From assembly GCF_040372165.1 (NCBI RefSeq), contig NZ_BAABWG010000007.1:1-64000 (forward strand): a DNA stretch of 64,000 nucleotides, written 5' to 3'. Below, piece by piece: positions 34,066 through 41,921 of this stretch. The DNA is from Hydrogenophaga sp040372165. Lineage in GTDB: Bacteria > Pseudomonadota > Gammaproteobacteria > Burkholderiales > Burkholderiaceae_C. The notes under the pieces are model-generated. The model saw only the letters and a list, made by a program, of their open reading frames with translations. It was not told the origin of the DNA and searched no databases. A program made the translations under genes and the position numbers. Each line of letters starts with the position of its first letter. Position 1 is the first letter of the stretch.

Positions 34066-34803
34066 ATGTACCGCATTCACCGTTCTTCCCAGATGATTCG
34101 CGCGCTGTGCTGCTCTGCGGCCCTTTTTCTGAGCTGCGCCGTGTCAGCACGGGACTTGCAGCCGGTGCCTCGAGGGTGGCAGGCGATGTGCGAAGCACAG
34201 CTGCCCGCCACCAGCATCCGGGTCGAGACGAATTCCGCCCCGATCCGTCTGCGCAACGACAGAAGCATCGCAGCGCTCACCGCTGTACGCCGCATGCAAA
34301 AGCCCGACATGTTCACCGTGGGCCTGACGGAGGTGCGCATCGAGACGCGCATCGAATCCCGCAGCAGGATGATGGTTCATGGCAACCGCATCTCCGCCTG
34401 CATGCGGCCCCAGTTCACTGTGTATCTCAGTCTCGATCCCCATACGGTGTCTGTGGCCAGTGAGTTCTCCGAGCACAGTTGCGCCTTCAATCACATCAAA
34501 GCACATGAAACCAGGCATGTGGAGGTGAATCAGCGGGCTCTTGATGAAGCGGCCCGGGAGTTGGAGTTCGCCATGCGTGAGGCTTTTGGCGACCAACCAA
34601 TCCACGGGTCGCCCGAAGAACTCAAAGCCTGGCTCCCCGCGCACATCAGGGACGAGTGGATGCCCTGGGTACGTGCTCAAATGGATGGAACGCTTCAACT
34701 GCATCGGCAAATCGACACACCACAGGAATACGCACGCAATCAGGAGGTGTGCAGCGGCGCAATCGGGAAGGAATTGAACCGCTTGCGCCGAAGCCGACAC
34801 TGA
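34066..34803 (+). CDS. Secreted HExxH protein, putative zinc metalloprotease
   Basis: A 245-aa protein with an N-terminal signal (RALCCSAALFLSCAVSA, cleavage near residue 28). I see no family by name. It contains HETRH at residues 147-151 within AFNHIKAHETRHVEVNQRAL, the HExxH zinc-protease motif, preceded by a mixed alpha/beta part with repeated Arg/Glu strands (VRIETRIESRSRM). Alternative starts are at 34051 and 34093. Its stop and the next gene's ATG overlap (TGATG). The protease role rests on the motif alone; a third zinc ligand is not evident. Confidence 0.6.
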   Translation: MYRIHRSSQMIRALCCSAALFLSCAVSARDLQPVPRGWQAMCEAQLPATSIRVETNSAPIRLRNDRSIAALTAVRRMQKPDMFTVGLTEVRIETRIESRSRMMVHGNRISACMRPQFTVYLSLDPHTVSVASEFSEHSCAFNHIKAHETRHVEVNQRALDEAARELEFAMREAFGDQPIHGSPEELKAWLPAHIRDEWMPWVRAQMDGTLQLHRQIDTPQEYARNQEVCSGAIGKELNRLRRSRH

Positions 34804-35105
34804 TGGGCTTGTTGTACTTCGTATTCGATGCCAGCGACGACGGCGAAGGTTCCGGCGCATGGGAGGCTGTCGCCAGCGTCCGGGCCGATGGTGTAGAGCC
34901 TGCCAGGCTCGAAGCCCTTCGCATTGAAGCGCAAGCGCTGTCCGATGCGCCAGGGCCTAGAGGCCCCATGGAAGAAGGGGGCGTGTGGGACCTGGACATA
35001 CACACCCATGCAGATGGTGACTGGACTTGCATCTGCCTCACACTGACCGGTCCGGTGCATTGGGGCGAATCTCTGCTGGCCCGGTTGGACGCCTCTGCCG
35101 AATAG
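34803..35105 (+). CDS. Hypothetical 100-aa acidic protein
   Basis: A 100-aa protein beginning MGLLYFVFDASDDGEGSGAW. It is acidic with no signal peptide or transmembrane segment. The N terminus and the pattern TCICLTLTGPVHWGESLLARL suggest a small alpha/beta fold. I recognise no family. The ATG overlaps the stop of the upstream HExxH protein gene (TGATG), indicating coupled translation. It converges with the cytochrome genes. Confidence 0.6.
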   Translation: MGLLYFVFDASDDGEGSGAWEAVASVRADGVEPARLEALRIEAQALSDAPGPRGPMEEGGVWDLDIHTHADGDWTCICLTLTGPVHWGESLLARLDASAE

Positions 35106-35120
35106 GTCCTGCAAAGCCCG

Positions 35121-36401
35121 TCAACGGGCAGCCTGAACATCCTGGGGCGATACCGGCCGCGCCTGATGCTCCCAGCTTTGCCTGAGGAACGTCGCCACGG
35201 CGGCTATCTCGCGATCGTTGAGAAGGGTACGAAACGGTGGCATGCCGTAAGGGCGGGGATGTGCTTTCGTGGCGGGCGCGAAGCCTCCCGAGAGAATGGC
35301 TTGCAACAGGTTCAGGGGAGATGCCATGGTCACTGTCCGATTGCCCGCGAGAGCGGGATAGGCCCCCGGCGCACCCTGTCCTGTCTCGCCATGGCAGGCC
35401 GCACAGTGCTTGTCGTAGAGCGCTTGTCCAATCTCCATCTGGTCCTGGGGAGCCAGCAGGAAAGGCAAAGCCTCGGTCGGCTGCCGCGGCAGTGCCTGGA
35501 GGTACTCGGCCATGGCATCAAGATCTGCCTCGTCGAGGTACTGGGTGCCATTGAAAACCACTTCCGCCATGGGTCCCATCACTACGGCATCATGCGCCTG
35601 CCCGCCTGCCAGCAGGGACACCACATCTGCTGCCGGCCAGTCCTGCACCCCAGCTGCTGCAGGGTCGAGCAGCGACGGCGCCAGCCATTTGTCGCCTGGC
35701 ATGGTCGCACCACTCAGCCTGGCATCCAGGCGCGCACCACCCCAGGCATCTCGAGGCGTATGACAGGCACCGCAATGGGCAACACCGTTGACCAGGTAGC
35801 TGCCCCGGTTGAATGCGCGCGACTGTCCTGCATCAGCCTGATGGCGTTCGGGCGAGAAATTCACCAGTCGCCACAGCGCCAACGACACCTGAAGCTTGTA
35901 GGGAAAGCGCAGCCGATGCTCGCCTGCATCATGGTGCACGGGCTTCAGGGTTTGCACAAATGCCCAGAGATCGGCCACATCAGCCTCGCTCATGCGCGTC
36001 ATGTGGGCATAGGGAAACGCCGGGTACAGCAGCCGGCCATCGCGAGAAATGCCTTCATGCATTGCCCGCTGGAAAGCGTCCTGCGACCAGGTGCCCAGGC
36101 CGGTATCGGGGTCGGCAGTGAGATTGCTGCTGACCAGCGTGCCAAACGGTGTGGTGATCTCTCTACCGCCCGCGTAAGGGACGCCTCCCCGAGCCGTGTG
36201 ACACGCCAGGCAATTGCCTGCTCGCGCCAGATAGGCGCCGCGCTCAACGCCACTGGCATCAGCCGCCCCTGCAGAAGCACTCACTGGGGGCATGTCGCTT
36301 GCGCTCATCTCCCAGGCCAGCACGCCAGTCAGCAAGCCGATGCCCGACAACAGCCCACCGAGGGCAACGCGCAAGGGAGAGCGCTTCTGCTTGATGCTCA
36401 C
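35121..36401 (-). CDS. Triheme c-type cytochrome (alcohol/aldehyde dehydrogenase cytochrome subunit-like)
   Basis: A 426-aa membrane-anchored cytochrome with an N-terminal hydrophobic helix (about residues 10-30) and three heme-binding CxxCH motifs: CLACH (~64), CGACH (~212) and CAACH (~335). Spacing and the motif YLARAGNCLACHT are typical of the cytochrome subunit of periplasmic dehydrogenases such as gluconate, sorbitol or alcohol dehydrogenase. The GTG start at 36401 overlaps the stop of the upstream diheme gene (GTGA). No dehydrogenase subunit is adjacent. Confidence 0.9.
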   Translation of the reverse strand: MSIKQKRSPLRVALGGLLSGIGLLTGVLAWEMSASDMPPVSASAGAADASGVERGAYLARAGNCLACHTARGGVPYAGGREITTPFGTLVSSNLTADPDTGLGTWSQDAFQRAMHEGISRDGRLLYPAFPYAHMTRMSEADVADLWAFVQTLKPVHHDAGEHRLRFPYKLQVSLALWRLVNFSPERHQADAGQSRAFNRGSYLVNGVAHCGACHTPRDAWGGARLDARLSGATMPGDKWLAPSLLDPAAAGVQDWPAADVVSLLAGGQAHDAVVMGPMAEVVFNGTQYLDEADLDAMAEYLQALPRQPTEALPFLLAPQDQMEIGQALYDKHCAACHGETGQGAPGAYPALAGNRTVTMASPLNLLQAILSGGFAPATKAHPRPYGMPPFRTLLNDREIAAVATFLRQSWEHQARPVSPQDVQAAR

Positions 36402-37159
36402 CGCCGTACCTCCTGGCTGGCGTCCGCGCCACCGGCCTGGCCATCACCGCAGCGCAGCGGCAATGGTTTGGTCAGTGCCTCTGCCGGATGCGTATCGGAG
36501 GGCAAGGGCTGTGCAGCCAGCCATGACGTGACGGCAGCCACGTCCCTGGGTGTCAGCCTTTTGGCGATGTGGGCCATGCAGTCTGGCGCGTACGCCTTTC
36601 GCAAACCGGTCTGCCACGCCCCCAGTTGTCCGAGCAAATAGTCACGTGGCAGCCCAAGCAAACCCGGTATGTCAGGCTGACGCCCTGTGAGCGCCTCGCC
36701 ATGACAGGCGGCGCATGCCGGCAGCTCTCGCGAGGGGTCACCTTCTCGGACCAGGGCTCGGCCATGGTCAAGCTCCTGCGCGCTGGCCACAGGCGTTTGT
36801 GGCGGGGGGTACGGCAAATCAAGCCCCCCAAAATAGCCCGCGATGTCGCGAAGGTAATCCTCCCCCAGGTGGTCCAGCAAGGAGGTCATGCCAGGGTTGT
36901 TGCGCCGGCCTTCCTTGAAATGCAGCAACTGGTTGTAAAGGTACCCTGCGGGTTTTCCGGCGATGCGCGGGAAATAGCCTTCATTGGTCGAACGACCCTG
37001 CTCGCCATGACAAAGGGTACAGGCCATGAGGCGTTGCTCAAGGGTATCGGGCACCCCGTGGGCACCAGGCTCCTGACGGCTGGCGGCGTTCTGTGCCAGC
37101 GCCAGCAGGGGGAGCCAGGCGCAAAGACTGCAAAGAACAAGGCGTTGAAAGGCAGACAA
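36398..37159 (-). CDS. Diheme cytochrome c (c4-like)
   Basis: A 253-aa periplasmic protein. An N-terminal signal peptide (hydrophobic ~8-22, cleaved near ALAQ) precedes two c-type heme sites, CTLCH and CAACH, with the c4-type GYFPRIAGKPAGYLYNQL and LPRDYLLGQL heme-edge segments. Apparent start is TTG at 37159, with no in-frame ATG nearby and no clear ribosome site. It is translationally coupled to the triheme cytochrome downstream, so the pair probably forms an electron-transfer chain to a terminal oxidase. Confidence 0.86.
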   Translation of the reverse strand: MSAFQRLVLCSLCAWLPLLALAQNAASRQEPGAHGVPDTLEQRLMACTLCHGEQGRSTNEGYFPRIAGKPAGYLYNQLLHFKEGRRNNPGMTSLLDHLGEDYLRDIAGYFGGLDLPYPPPQTPVASAQELDHGRALVREGDPSRELPACAACHGEALTGRQPDIPGLLGLPRDYLLGQLGAWQTGLRKAYAPDCMAHIAKRLTPRDVAAVTSWLAAQPLPSDTHPAEALTKPLPLRCGDGQAGGADASQEVRR

Positions 37160-37248
37160 AACGAGAAGAAGCAGAGTGGGATATGAGGAATTCCCCTGCT
37201 TTTATCACAGGCAGGCAAGCCCGATACACTGATGCTTGCGAGTGCCCC

Positions 37249-37512
37249 ATGACACCCTCTTCGTCCCAGCCATTTCTCGACCCGTCACGATGCCCCCTGT
37301 GCGGCGAGCCCAATGCATGCGCGATGGCATGCCAAGGCGCAGGCACTGCCACGCCCGCCTGTGCAACGCCTTGCTGGTGTGAGGAGGCTGTTTTTTCAGA
37401 AGCACTGCTCGATCGCGTGCCGCCAGCGGCCAAAGGTCGCGCCTGTGTCTGTGCAAATTGCGCAGGCACAGGCACCCTTACCACCCAACACAATGACAAG
37501 GAAGCACCATGA
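37249..37512 (+). CDS. Cysteine-rich CWC-family protein
   Basis: An 87-aa protein with ten Cys residues in the pattern CPLCGEPNACAMACQ ... CWC ... CVCANC, the recognised CWC family arrangement, probably zinc binding. The ATG at 37249 follows an N-terminal stretch with no better start. Its stop overlaps the ATG of the next gene (ATGA). Function unknown. It is divergent from the diheme cytochrome gene. Confidence 0.82.
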   Translation: MTPSSSQPFLDPSRCPLCGEPNACAMACQGAGTATPACATPCWCEEAVFSEALLDRVPPAAKGRACVCANCAGTGTLTTQHNDKEAP

Positions 37513-37733
37513 AGTGGCTGGACCGAATACCACTTGCAGGGCTGCTCATCATCGCGCTTTGGCTCGCAGTGGCGCCGATCACGCCTGAACCTCACCTGAT
37601 CGAGAAATGGCGCATGTTGACCGAGGGCACGCTGGTGCGCCCCATCGACATCTTTGACCTGTTCCTGCACACCACGCCACTGGTGCTGCTAGGCATCAGA
37701 CTGGTTCGCATGGCCCGAAACAACAAAGGCTGA
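37509..37733 (+). CDS. Conserved 74-aa membrane protein
   Basis: A 74-aa protein with two hydrophobic segments (about residues 8-24 and 50-66) flanking a polar loop, starting MKWLDRIPLAGLL. I recall similar small proteins in Burkholderiales, often labelled as RND-transporter related, but no transport domain is present. ATGA overlap with the CWC gene upstream and a 5-base gap to the MFS gene downstream place it in one operon. Confidence 0.78.
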   Translation: MKWLDRIPLAGLLIIALWLAVAPITPEPHLIEKWRMLTEGTLVRPIDIFDLFLHTTPLVLLGIRLVRMARNNKG

Positions 37734-37738
37734 TTCCG

Positions 37739-39256
37739 ATGAGGGAAGGCGGGCAAGCCGCGGCCCAATCCATGCAGGCGCTGCAGCAGCGCTTCGGACG
37801 ACGCTACCGGTGGCTGCTGTTGCTCTCGGTGATGATCGGCACCATGGCTTCGGTCATGTCCTCGACCATCATCAACGTGGCCATTCCGGACATGAGCCGC
37901 TTCTTTTCCCTGGGCCAGGAACGCGCGCAGTGGGCCACCTCAGGTTTCATGGCCGCCATGACCGTCTCCATGCTGGCCACCCCCTGGCTGCTCGAACGCT
38001 TTGGCTACCGACGCATCTACACCAGTTGTGTCCTGCTGCTCATGGCCGGCGGCATCGGTGGCGGTCTGGCCGACAACTACACGCTGGTGCTGGCTGCCCG
38101 TATTGCCGAGGGGCTGGCCGCTGGTGTGCTGCAACCCATCCCGCCCATCATCATTCTTCGCGCGTTCGAGTCCAACCAGCAAGGACGTGCCAGTGGCATC
38201 TTCGGCATGGGCGTGGTGCTGGCGCCAGCGCTCGGACCCAGCGTGGGCGGCTTGCTGGTCGAGCTGTTCGGCTGGCGTTCCATTTTCTTCATGGTCGTTC
38301 CCTTTTGCGTCGCTGCGTTGTGGTTGGCCAACCGCTATGTACCGGTCACGGCGCCTGACGACAGTCCGGCAGGTGCCAACACGCGCAGTCTGGATTGGCG
38401 CGGCATGATCACGGCCGGCATCGGAACCCTGTGTCTGCTCAACGGTCTGGTGCAGTTGCAGGGCGGAACCCTGCCAGTGGCGCTCGGACTCATCCTGGCC
38501 GCATTGATGTTCCTCGGTGTCTTTGTGAGATGGCAACGTCATCTCGGCCAGCGACAGGCCAGGGGAGAGGACACAGGCCCTTTGCTCAACCTCGCCCTTT
38601 TTGCCGACAAACGATTTGCCTCCGGCAGCATCGTGGCCTTCATATATGGCACCGCCTTGTTCGGCTCAACCTACCTTGTGCCTGTCTTTCTGCAAATGGG
38701 TCTTCACCTCTCGGCAGCCTATGTGGGCACGGTGCTGCTGCCTGCAGGCTTGCTGCTGGCCGGGACCATTGCGGTCGTGGGGCGCATGGCCGACAAGCAG
38801 CCCGCCCACCGCCTGGTGAGCATTGGGCTGCTGTTGCTGGCCCTGTCGTTCTGGTGGATGACGTATGTTGGCCATCAACCGGCGTCCCGCACGGTGCCAG
38901 CATTGCTGTTCTGTGCGGTGGTGGGGCGCATCGGGTTGGGTTTCATCCTGCCGTCCCTCAATCTGGGCTCCATGCGAGGCCTCAGCCCGGCCTTCATTCC
39001 CCAAGGCTCGAGCGCCATCAATTTCTTGCGCACATTGGGCGGAGCGGCGGGGGTGAGCTTGTGCGGCATCGTGCTGGAGTGGCGTGTCGCCGCACATGGT
39101 GCGACACTGGAAGCTGGAAGCGGCATCGCGGATGATGGCCGCATTGACGCTTTCAATGAAACGTTTCTGATGCTTGCCGCTCTGTGTGCGGTCGCCCTGA
39201 TGGCGGCCAGGCGCATGAAGGCCAACGCAGGACACGAGTCACCTTCAGCATCCTGA
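37739..39256 (+). CDS. MFS multidrug exporter, DHA2 (EmrB/QacA) type
   Basis: A 505-aa inner-membrane protein with about 14 predicted transmembrane helices. The N-terminal STIINVAIPDM, the motif A-like ERFGYRRIY, and motif C-like GMGVVLAPALGPSVGGLL (residues ~157-175) are those of drug:H+ antiporter 2 proteins. No EmrA or outer-membrane partner is adjacent. ATG at 37739, 5 bases after the small membrane protein gene. Substrate unknown. Confidence 0.9.
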   Translation: MREGGQAAAQSMQALQQRFGRRYRWLLLLSVMIGTMASVMSSTIINVAIPDMSRFFSLGQERAQWATSGFMAAMTVSMLATPWLLERFGYRRIYTSCVLLLMAGGIGGGLADNYTLVLAARIAEGLAAGVLQPIPPIIILRAFESNQQGRASGIFGMGVVLAPALGPSVGGLLVELFGWRSIFFMVVPFCVAALWLANRYVPVTAPDDSPAGANTRSLDWRGMITAGIGTLCLLNGLVQLQGGTLPVALGLILAALMFLGVFVRWQRHLGQRQARGEDTGPLLNLALFADKRFASGSIVAFIYGTALFGSTYLVPVFLQMGLHLSAAYVGTVLLPAGLLLAGTIAVVGRMADKQPAHRLVSIGLLLLALSFWWMTYVGHQPASRTVPALLFCAVVGRIGLGFILPSLNLGSMRGLSPAFIPQGSSAINFLRTLGGAAGVSLCGIVLEWRVAAHGATLEAGSGIADDGRIDAFNETFLMLAALCAVALMAARRMKANAGHESPSAS

Positions 39257-39291
39257 ACCGCCGGCTTCGATCTCACCCTCTTGCAACGCCC

Positions 39292-40116
39292 ATGTGCCAA
39301 CTTCTCGGACTCAACTGCGCCACGCCCACCGATGCCTCATTCAGCTTCACGGGCTTTCGCCAGCGTGGCGGCAAGACAGACCACCACGCAGATGGCTGGG
39401 GCATTGCTTTCTTCGAGGGCAAGGGGCTTCGGCTGTTTGTTGACCATGAGAGCGCTGCAGAGTCACGCATGGCCGAATACCTGCGCACCTACCCGCTCAA
39501 GAGCAAGAACATCGTTGCCCATGTGCGCAAGGCCACCTACGGAGACGTCTGCCTGGAGAACGCACACCCATTTACACGTGAGTTGTGGGGCCGACACTGG
39601 GTCTTCGCGCACAACGGTGACCTGCATGACTACGACCCCCTCCTGCACGCAGCCTATCGTCCCGTGGGCACAACCGACAGCGAGCGCGCCTTTTGCTGGT
39701 TGATGCAAGAACTGGCCAAGTCACATGCCGGTCTCCCCAGCATCGAAGAGCTGACCCGCACGCTCGCCGAACTGATTCCTCAGATTGCAACCCATGGCAC
39801 GGCCAACATGCTCATTTCCAACGGCGACGCCATGTGGGCACACTGCAGCACGCACCTTCACTACCTGATTCGCCAGCACCCGTTCGCCAGGGCGACCTTG
39901 AAAGACCAGGAAATGACTGTGAATTTTGCCGAGCTGAACCAGCCGGGAGATCGTGCAGCTGTCATTGTCACGCAGCCGCTCACCCATGATGAAGAATGGA
40001 CGCCGTTTCAGTCCGGTGAACTGAAGCTGTTCGTCGATGGCCTGGTGGTGCCAGTTGAAGGGCTGCCGCCCCCCATCCCTGCTCGGCCGGTCGATCCTTC
40101 GCCTACAGCACCTTGA
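39292..40116 (+). CDS. Class II glutamine amidotransferase (YafJ-like)
   Basis: A 274-aa N-terminal nucleophile amidotransferase. Cys2 (MCQLLGLNCATPTD) would be the catalytic nucleophile after removal of Met1, HADGWGIAFFEG, VAHVRKATYGDV, and VFAHNGDL are the conserved active-site stretches. Such stand-alone proteins hydrolyse glutamine or a gamma-glutamyl derivative; the physiological substrate is unknown. The last 14 bases overlap the converging hypothetical gene. Confidence 0.9.
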   Translation: MCQLLGLNCATPTDASFSFTGFRQRGGKTDHHADGWGIAFFEGKGLRLFVDHESAAESRMAEYLRTYPLKSKNIVAHVRKATYGDVCLENAHPFTRELWGRHWVFAHNGDLHDYDPLLHAAYRPVGTTDSERAFCWLMQELAKSHAGLPSIEELTRTLAELIPQIATHGTANMLISNGDAMWAHCSTHLHYLIRQHPFARATLKDQEMTVNFAELNQPGDRAAVIVTQPLTHDEEWTPFQSGELKLFVDGLVVPVEGLPPPIPARPVDPSPTAP

Positions 40117-40645
40117 ACAGTTTCTCCCGCAACTCAGGCAAGCGGCGCGCACCTGCCCTGTCGCCTTCCATGGATGTCTGCCAGGAAAGAAATGCCATGC
40201 GAAGTCCATCGGTACCTTCCGCCCTGGCAATGGTCTCGATCAGGGTCAGACGCGCGTTCTGACCAAAAATCGTGTTGACCGTATTGATCATGAAGTTGCG
40301 CGCCATCTCGTTCTCGTTGGCTGAACGGGCGGACGCAGGAGGCAGGGACGCCAGTGAGTCAGTGGCATCTCCCTTGTCTGCTGAGGCCGGCGCTGCGGCA
40401 GGCGCAGCCTTGCGGGCCACAGCCTTGCCTTCCACACAATGCTTGTCGAGCAGTTCGCGAAGAATGGCTTCGATGTCGGCATCGCCCACAAACGCCGCCA
40501 GCTCCTCGCCGGAGCGCTGGCCGTCAATCAGCACCAGCACGCGGCGAACCAGGGGCGAGAGTCCCAGTGCGCGTTTCTGGATCTCTTGCTGACCTTCAGC
40601 GGTCTTGGTGAAAACTGCAGATGTGAGAGTGAGTTCGTCGGTCAT
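40103..40645 (-). CDS. Hypothetical 180-aa protein with winged-helix-like N terminus
   Basis: A 180-aa cytoplasmic protein. Residues ~1-75 (ALGLSPLVRRVLVLIDGQRS, then IEAILRELLDKHCVEG) have the helix-rich look of a winged-helix region, followed by an Ala/Pro/Ser linker (~80-110) and a second helical part (MARNFMINTVNTIFGQNARL). I recognise no named family. The ATG at 40645 is chosen; the open upstream frame has no good start. It converges with the amidotransferase gene. Confidence 0.68.
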   Translation of the reverse strand: MTDELTLTSAVFTKTAEGQQEIQKRALGLSPLVRRVLVLIDGQRSGEELAAFVGDADIEAILRELLDKHCVEGKAVARKAAPAAAPASADKGDATDSLASLPPASARSANENEMARNFMINTVNTIFGQNARLTLIETIARAEGTDGLRMAFLSWQTSMEGDRAGARRLPELREKLFKVL

Positions 40646-40881
40646 GGGCAGCTCGCAGGTAATGCATCCAAAAGTACTCCGGTCTCCTTCTTGGGGAGTG
40701 GAACACAGCGCGATTCTGCGTCTGCTCACAAGTTGAAACAATCAGGGTTTGCTCCCGAGACTCACCCGTTTGTCACACTTCTCAGCCGTTTATGGCCTGC
40801 AATTCATGTATTCGGCATTACGTCACACTGACACAAGTGTGCTCAAAAGCGGTACATGTCACACCAACTAATACTCTTTTC

Positions 40882-41829
40882 TCAATGCGTCAGTGACTTC
40901 TCGAGTGCGTCAACAAACATGGCCGGCACATCGAAGCCGGTCTGATCCGTGATCTCCTGAAAACAGGTGGGGCTGGTCACGTTGATCTCCGTCACCTTGT
41001 CTCCGATGACGTCCAGGCCCACGAGCAACAAGCCTCGCGATGCCAGAACCGGCCCAAGCGCTCTCGCAATGGCCCAGTCGCTTTCACTCAGAGGCTGGGC
41101 AACGCCTTTGCCGCCTGCGGCCAGGTTGCCCCGCACCTCATTACCCTGGGGTATGCGGGCCAGACAGAAGGGTGCTGCTTCGCCATTGATGACGAGGATT
41201 CTCTTGTCGCCCTTTTCGATCTCCGGCAGATAGGCCTGCACCATGACGCTCGACTGGCCACCCTGGTTGAGGGTTTCGACGATGGAGCCCAGATTCATCC
41301 CGTTGGAGCCGACGCGGAAGATGCCCATGCCGCCCATGCCATCGAGGGGCTTGAGAATGATGTCGCCATGCTCGGCATGAAAGGCCTTGAGCGCAGCGGC
41401 CGAACGCGTCACAAGCGTCGGAGGCGCGTAGCCACCAAACTCCATCAGGGCCAGCTTTTCAGGGTGCTCTCGCAAGGCTTGCGGACTGTTGAACACCTTG
41501 GCACCCTCACGCTCGGCTTGCTGAAGCAGGTGCGTCGCGTAGAAATACTCGCTGTCGAAAGGCGGGTCCTTGCGCATCAGCACGGCATCGAACTGGTGCA
41601 AGGGCAGAATCTCCTCACTCACGAGGTCATACCAACGCTGAGTGTCTCCCGTGAGGCGAATATGACGCACCTGCGCCATGACTTCTCCCCCACTGCGCCA
41701 GGAAATATCCTCCACCAGCGCCGCGGCCACCGAATGGCCTCGCCGCTGCAACTCGGACATCATCGCAAACGTGCTGTCCTTGTAGATCTTGAAAGTATCG
41801 AGGGGGTCTGCAACGAACAGGATGTTCAT
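40882..41829 (-). CDS. gshB: Glutathione synthetase
   Basis: A 315-aa ATP-grasp ligase that adds glycine to gamma-glutamylcysteine. MNILFVADPLDTFKIYKDST starts the family N-terminal domain; the ATP-grasp region has ILKPLDGMGGMGIFRV (residues ~152-167), and VTEINVTSPTCFQEI near 285 is the C-terminal signature. The ATG at 41829 is preferred over an upstream codon. It lies 92 bases after kup and in the same orientation as gshA, so a gshA-kup-gshB operon is likely. Confidence 0.96.
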   Translation of the reverse strand: MNILFVADPLDTFKIYKDSTFAMMSELQRRGHSVAAALVEDISWRSGGEVMAQVRHIRLTGDTQRWYDLVSEEILPLHQFDAVLMRKDPPFDSEYFYATHLLQQAEREGAKVFNSPQALREHPEKLALMEFGGYAPPTLVTRSAAALKAFHAEHGDIILKPLDGMGGMGIFRVGSNGMNLGSIVETLNQGGQSSVMVQAYLPEIEKGDKRILVINGEAAPFCLARIPQGNEVRGNLAAGGKGVAQPLSESDWAIARALGPVLASRGLLLVGLDVIGDKVTEINVTSPTCFQEITDQTGFDVPAMFVDALEKSLTH

Positions 41830-41921
41830 GAATCGTGGGCTTTCTTGCATTCAGAGGAGATGCGGCTCAGGTACACAGACAAGAGCACTCAGCCATTGTG
41901 CCCAAACTTCGTATCCCCCGA

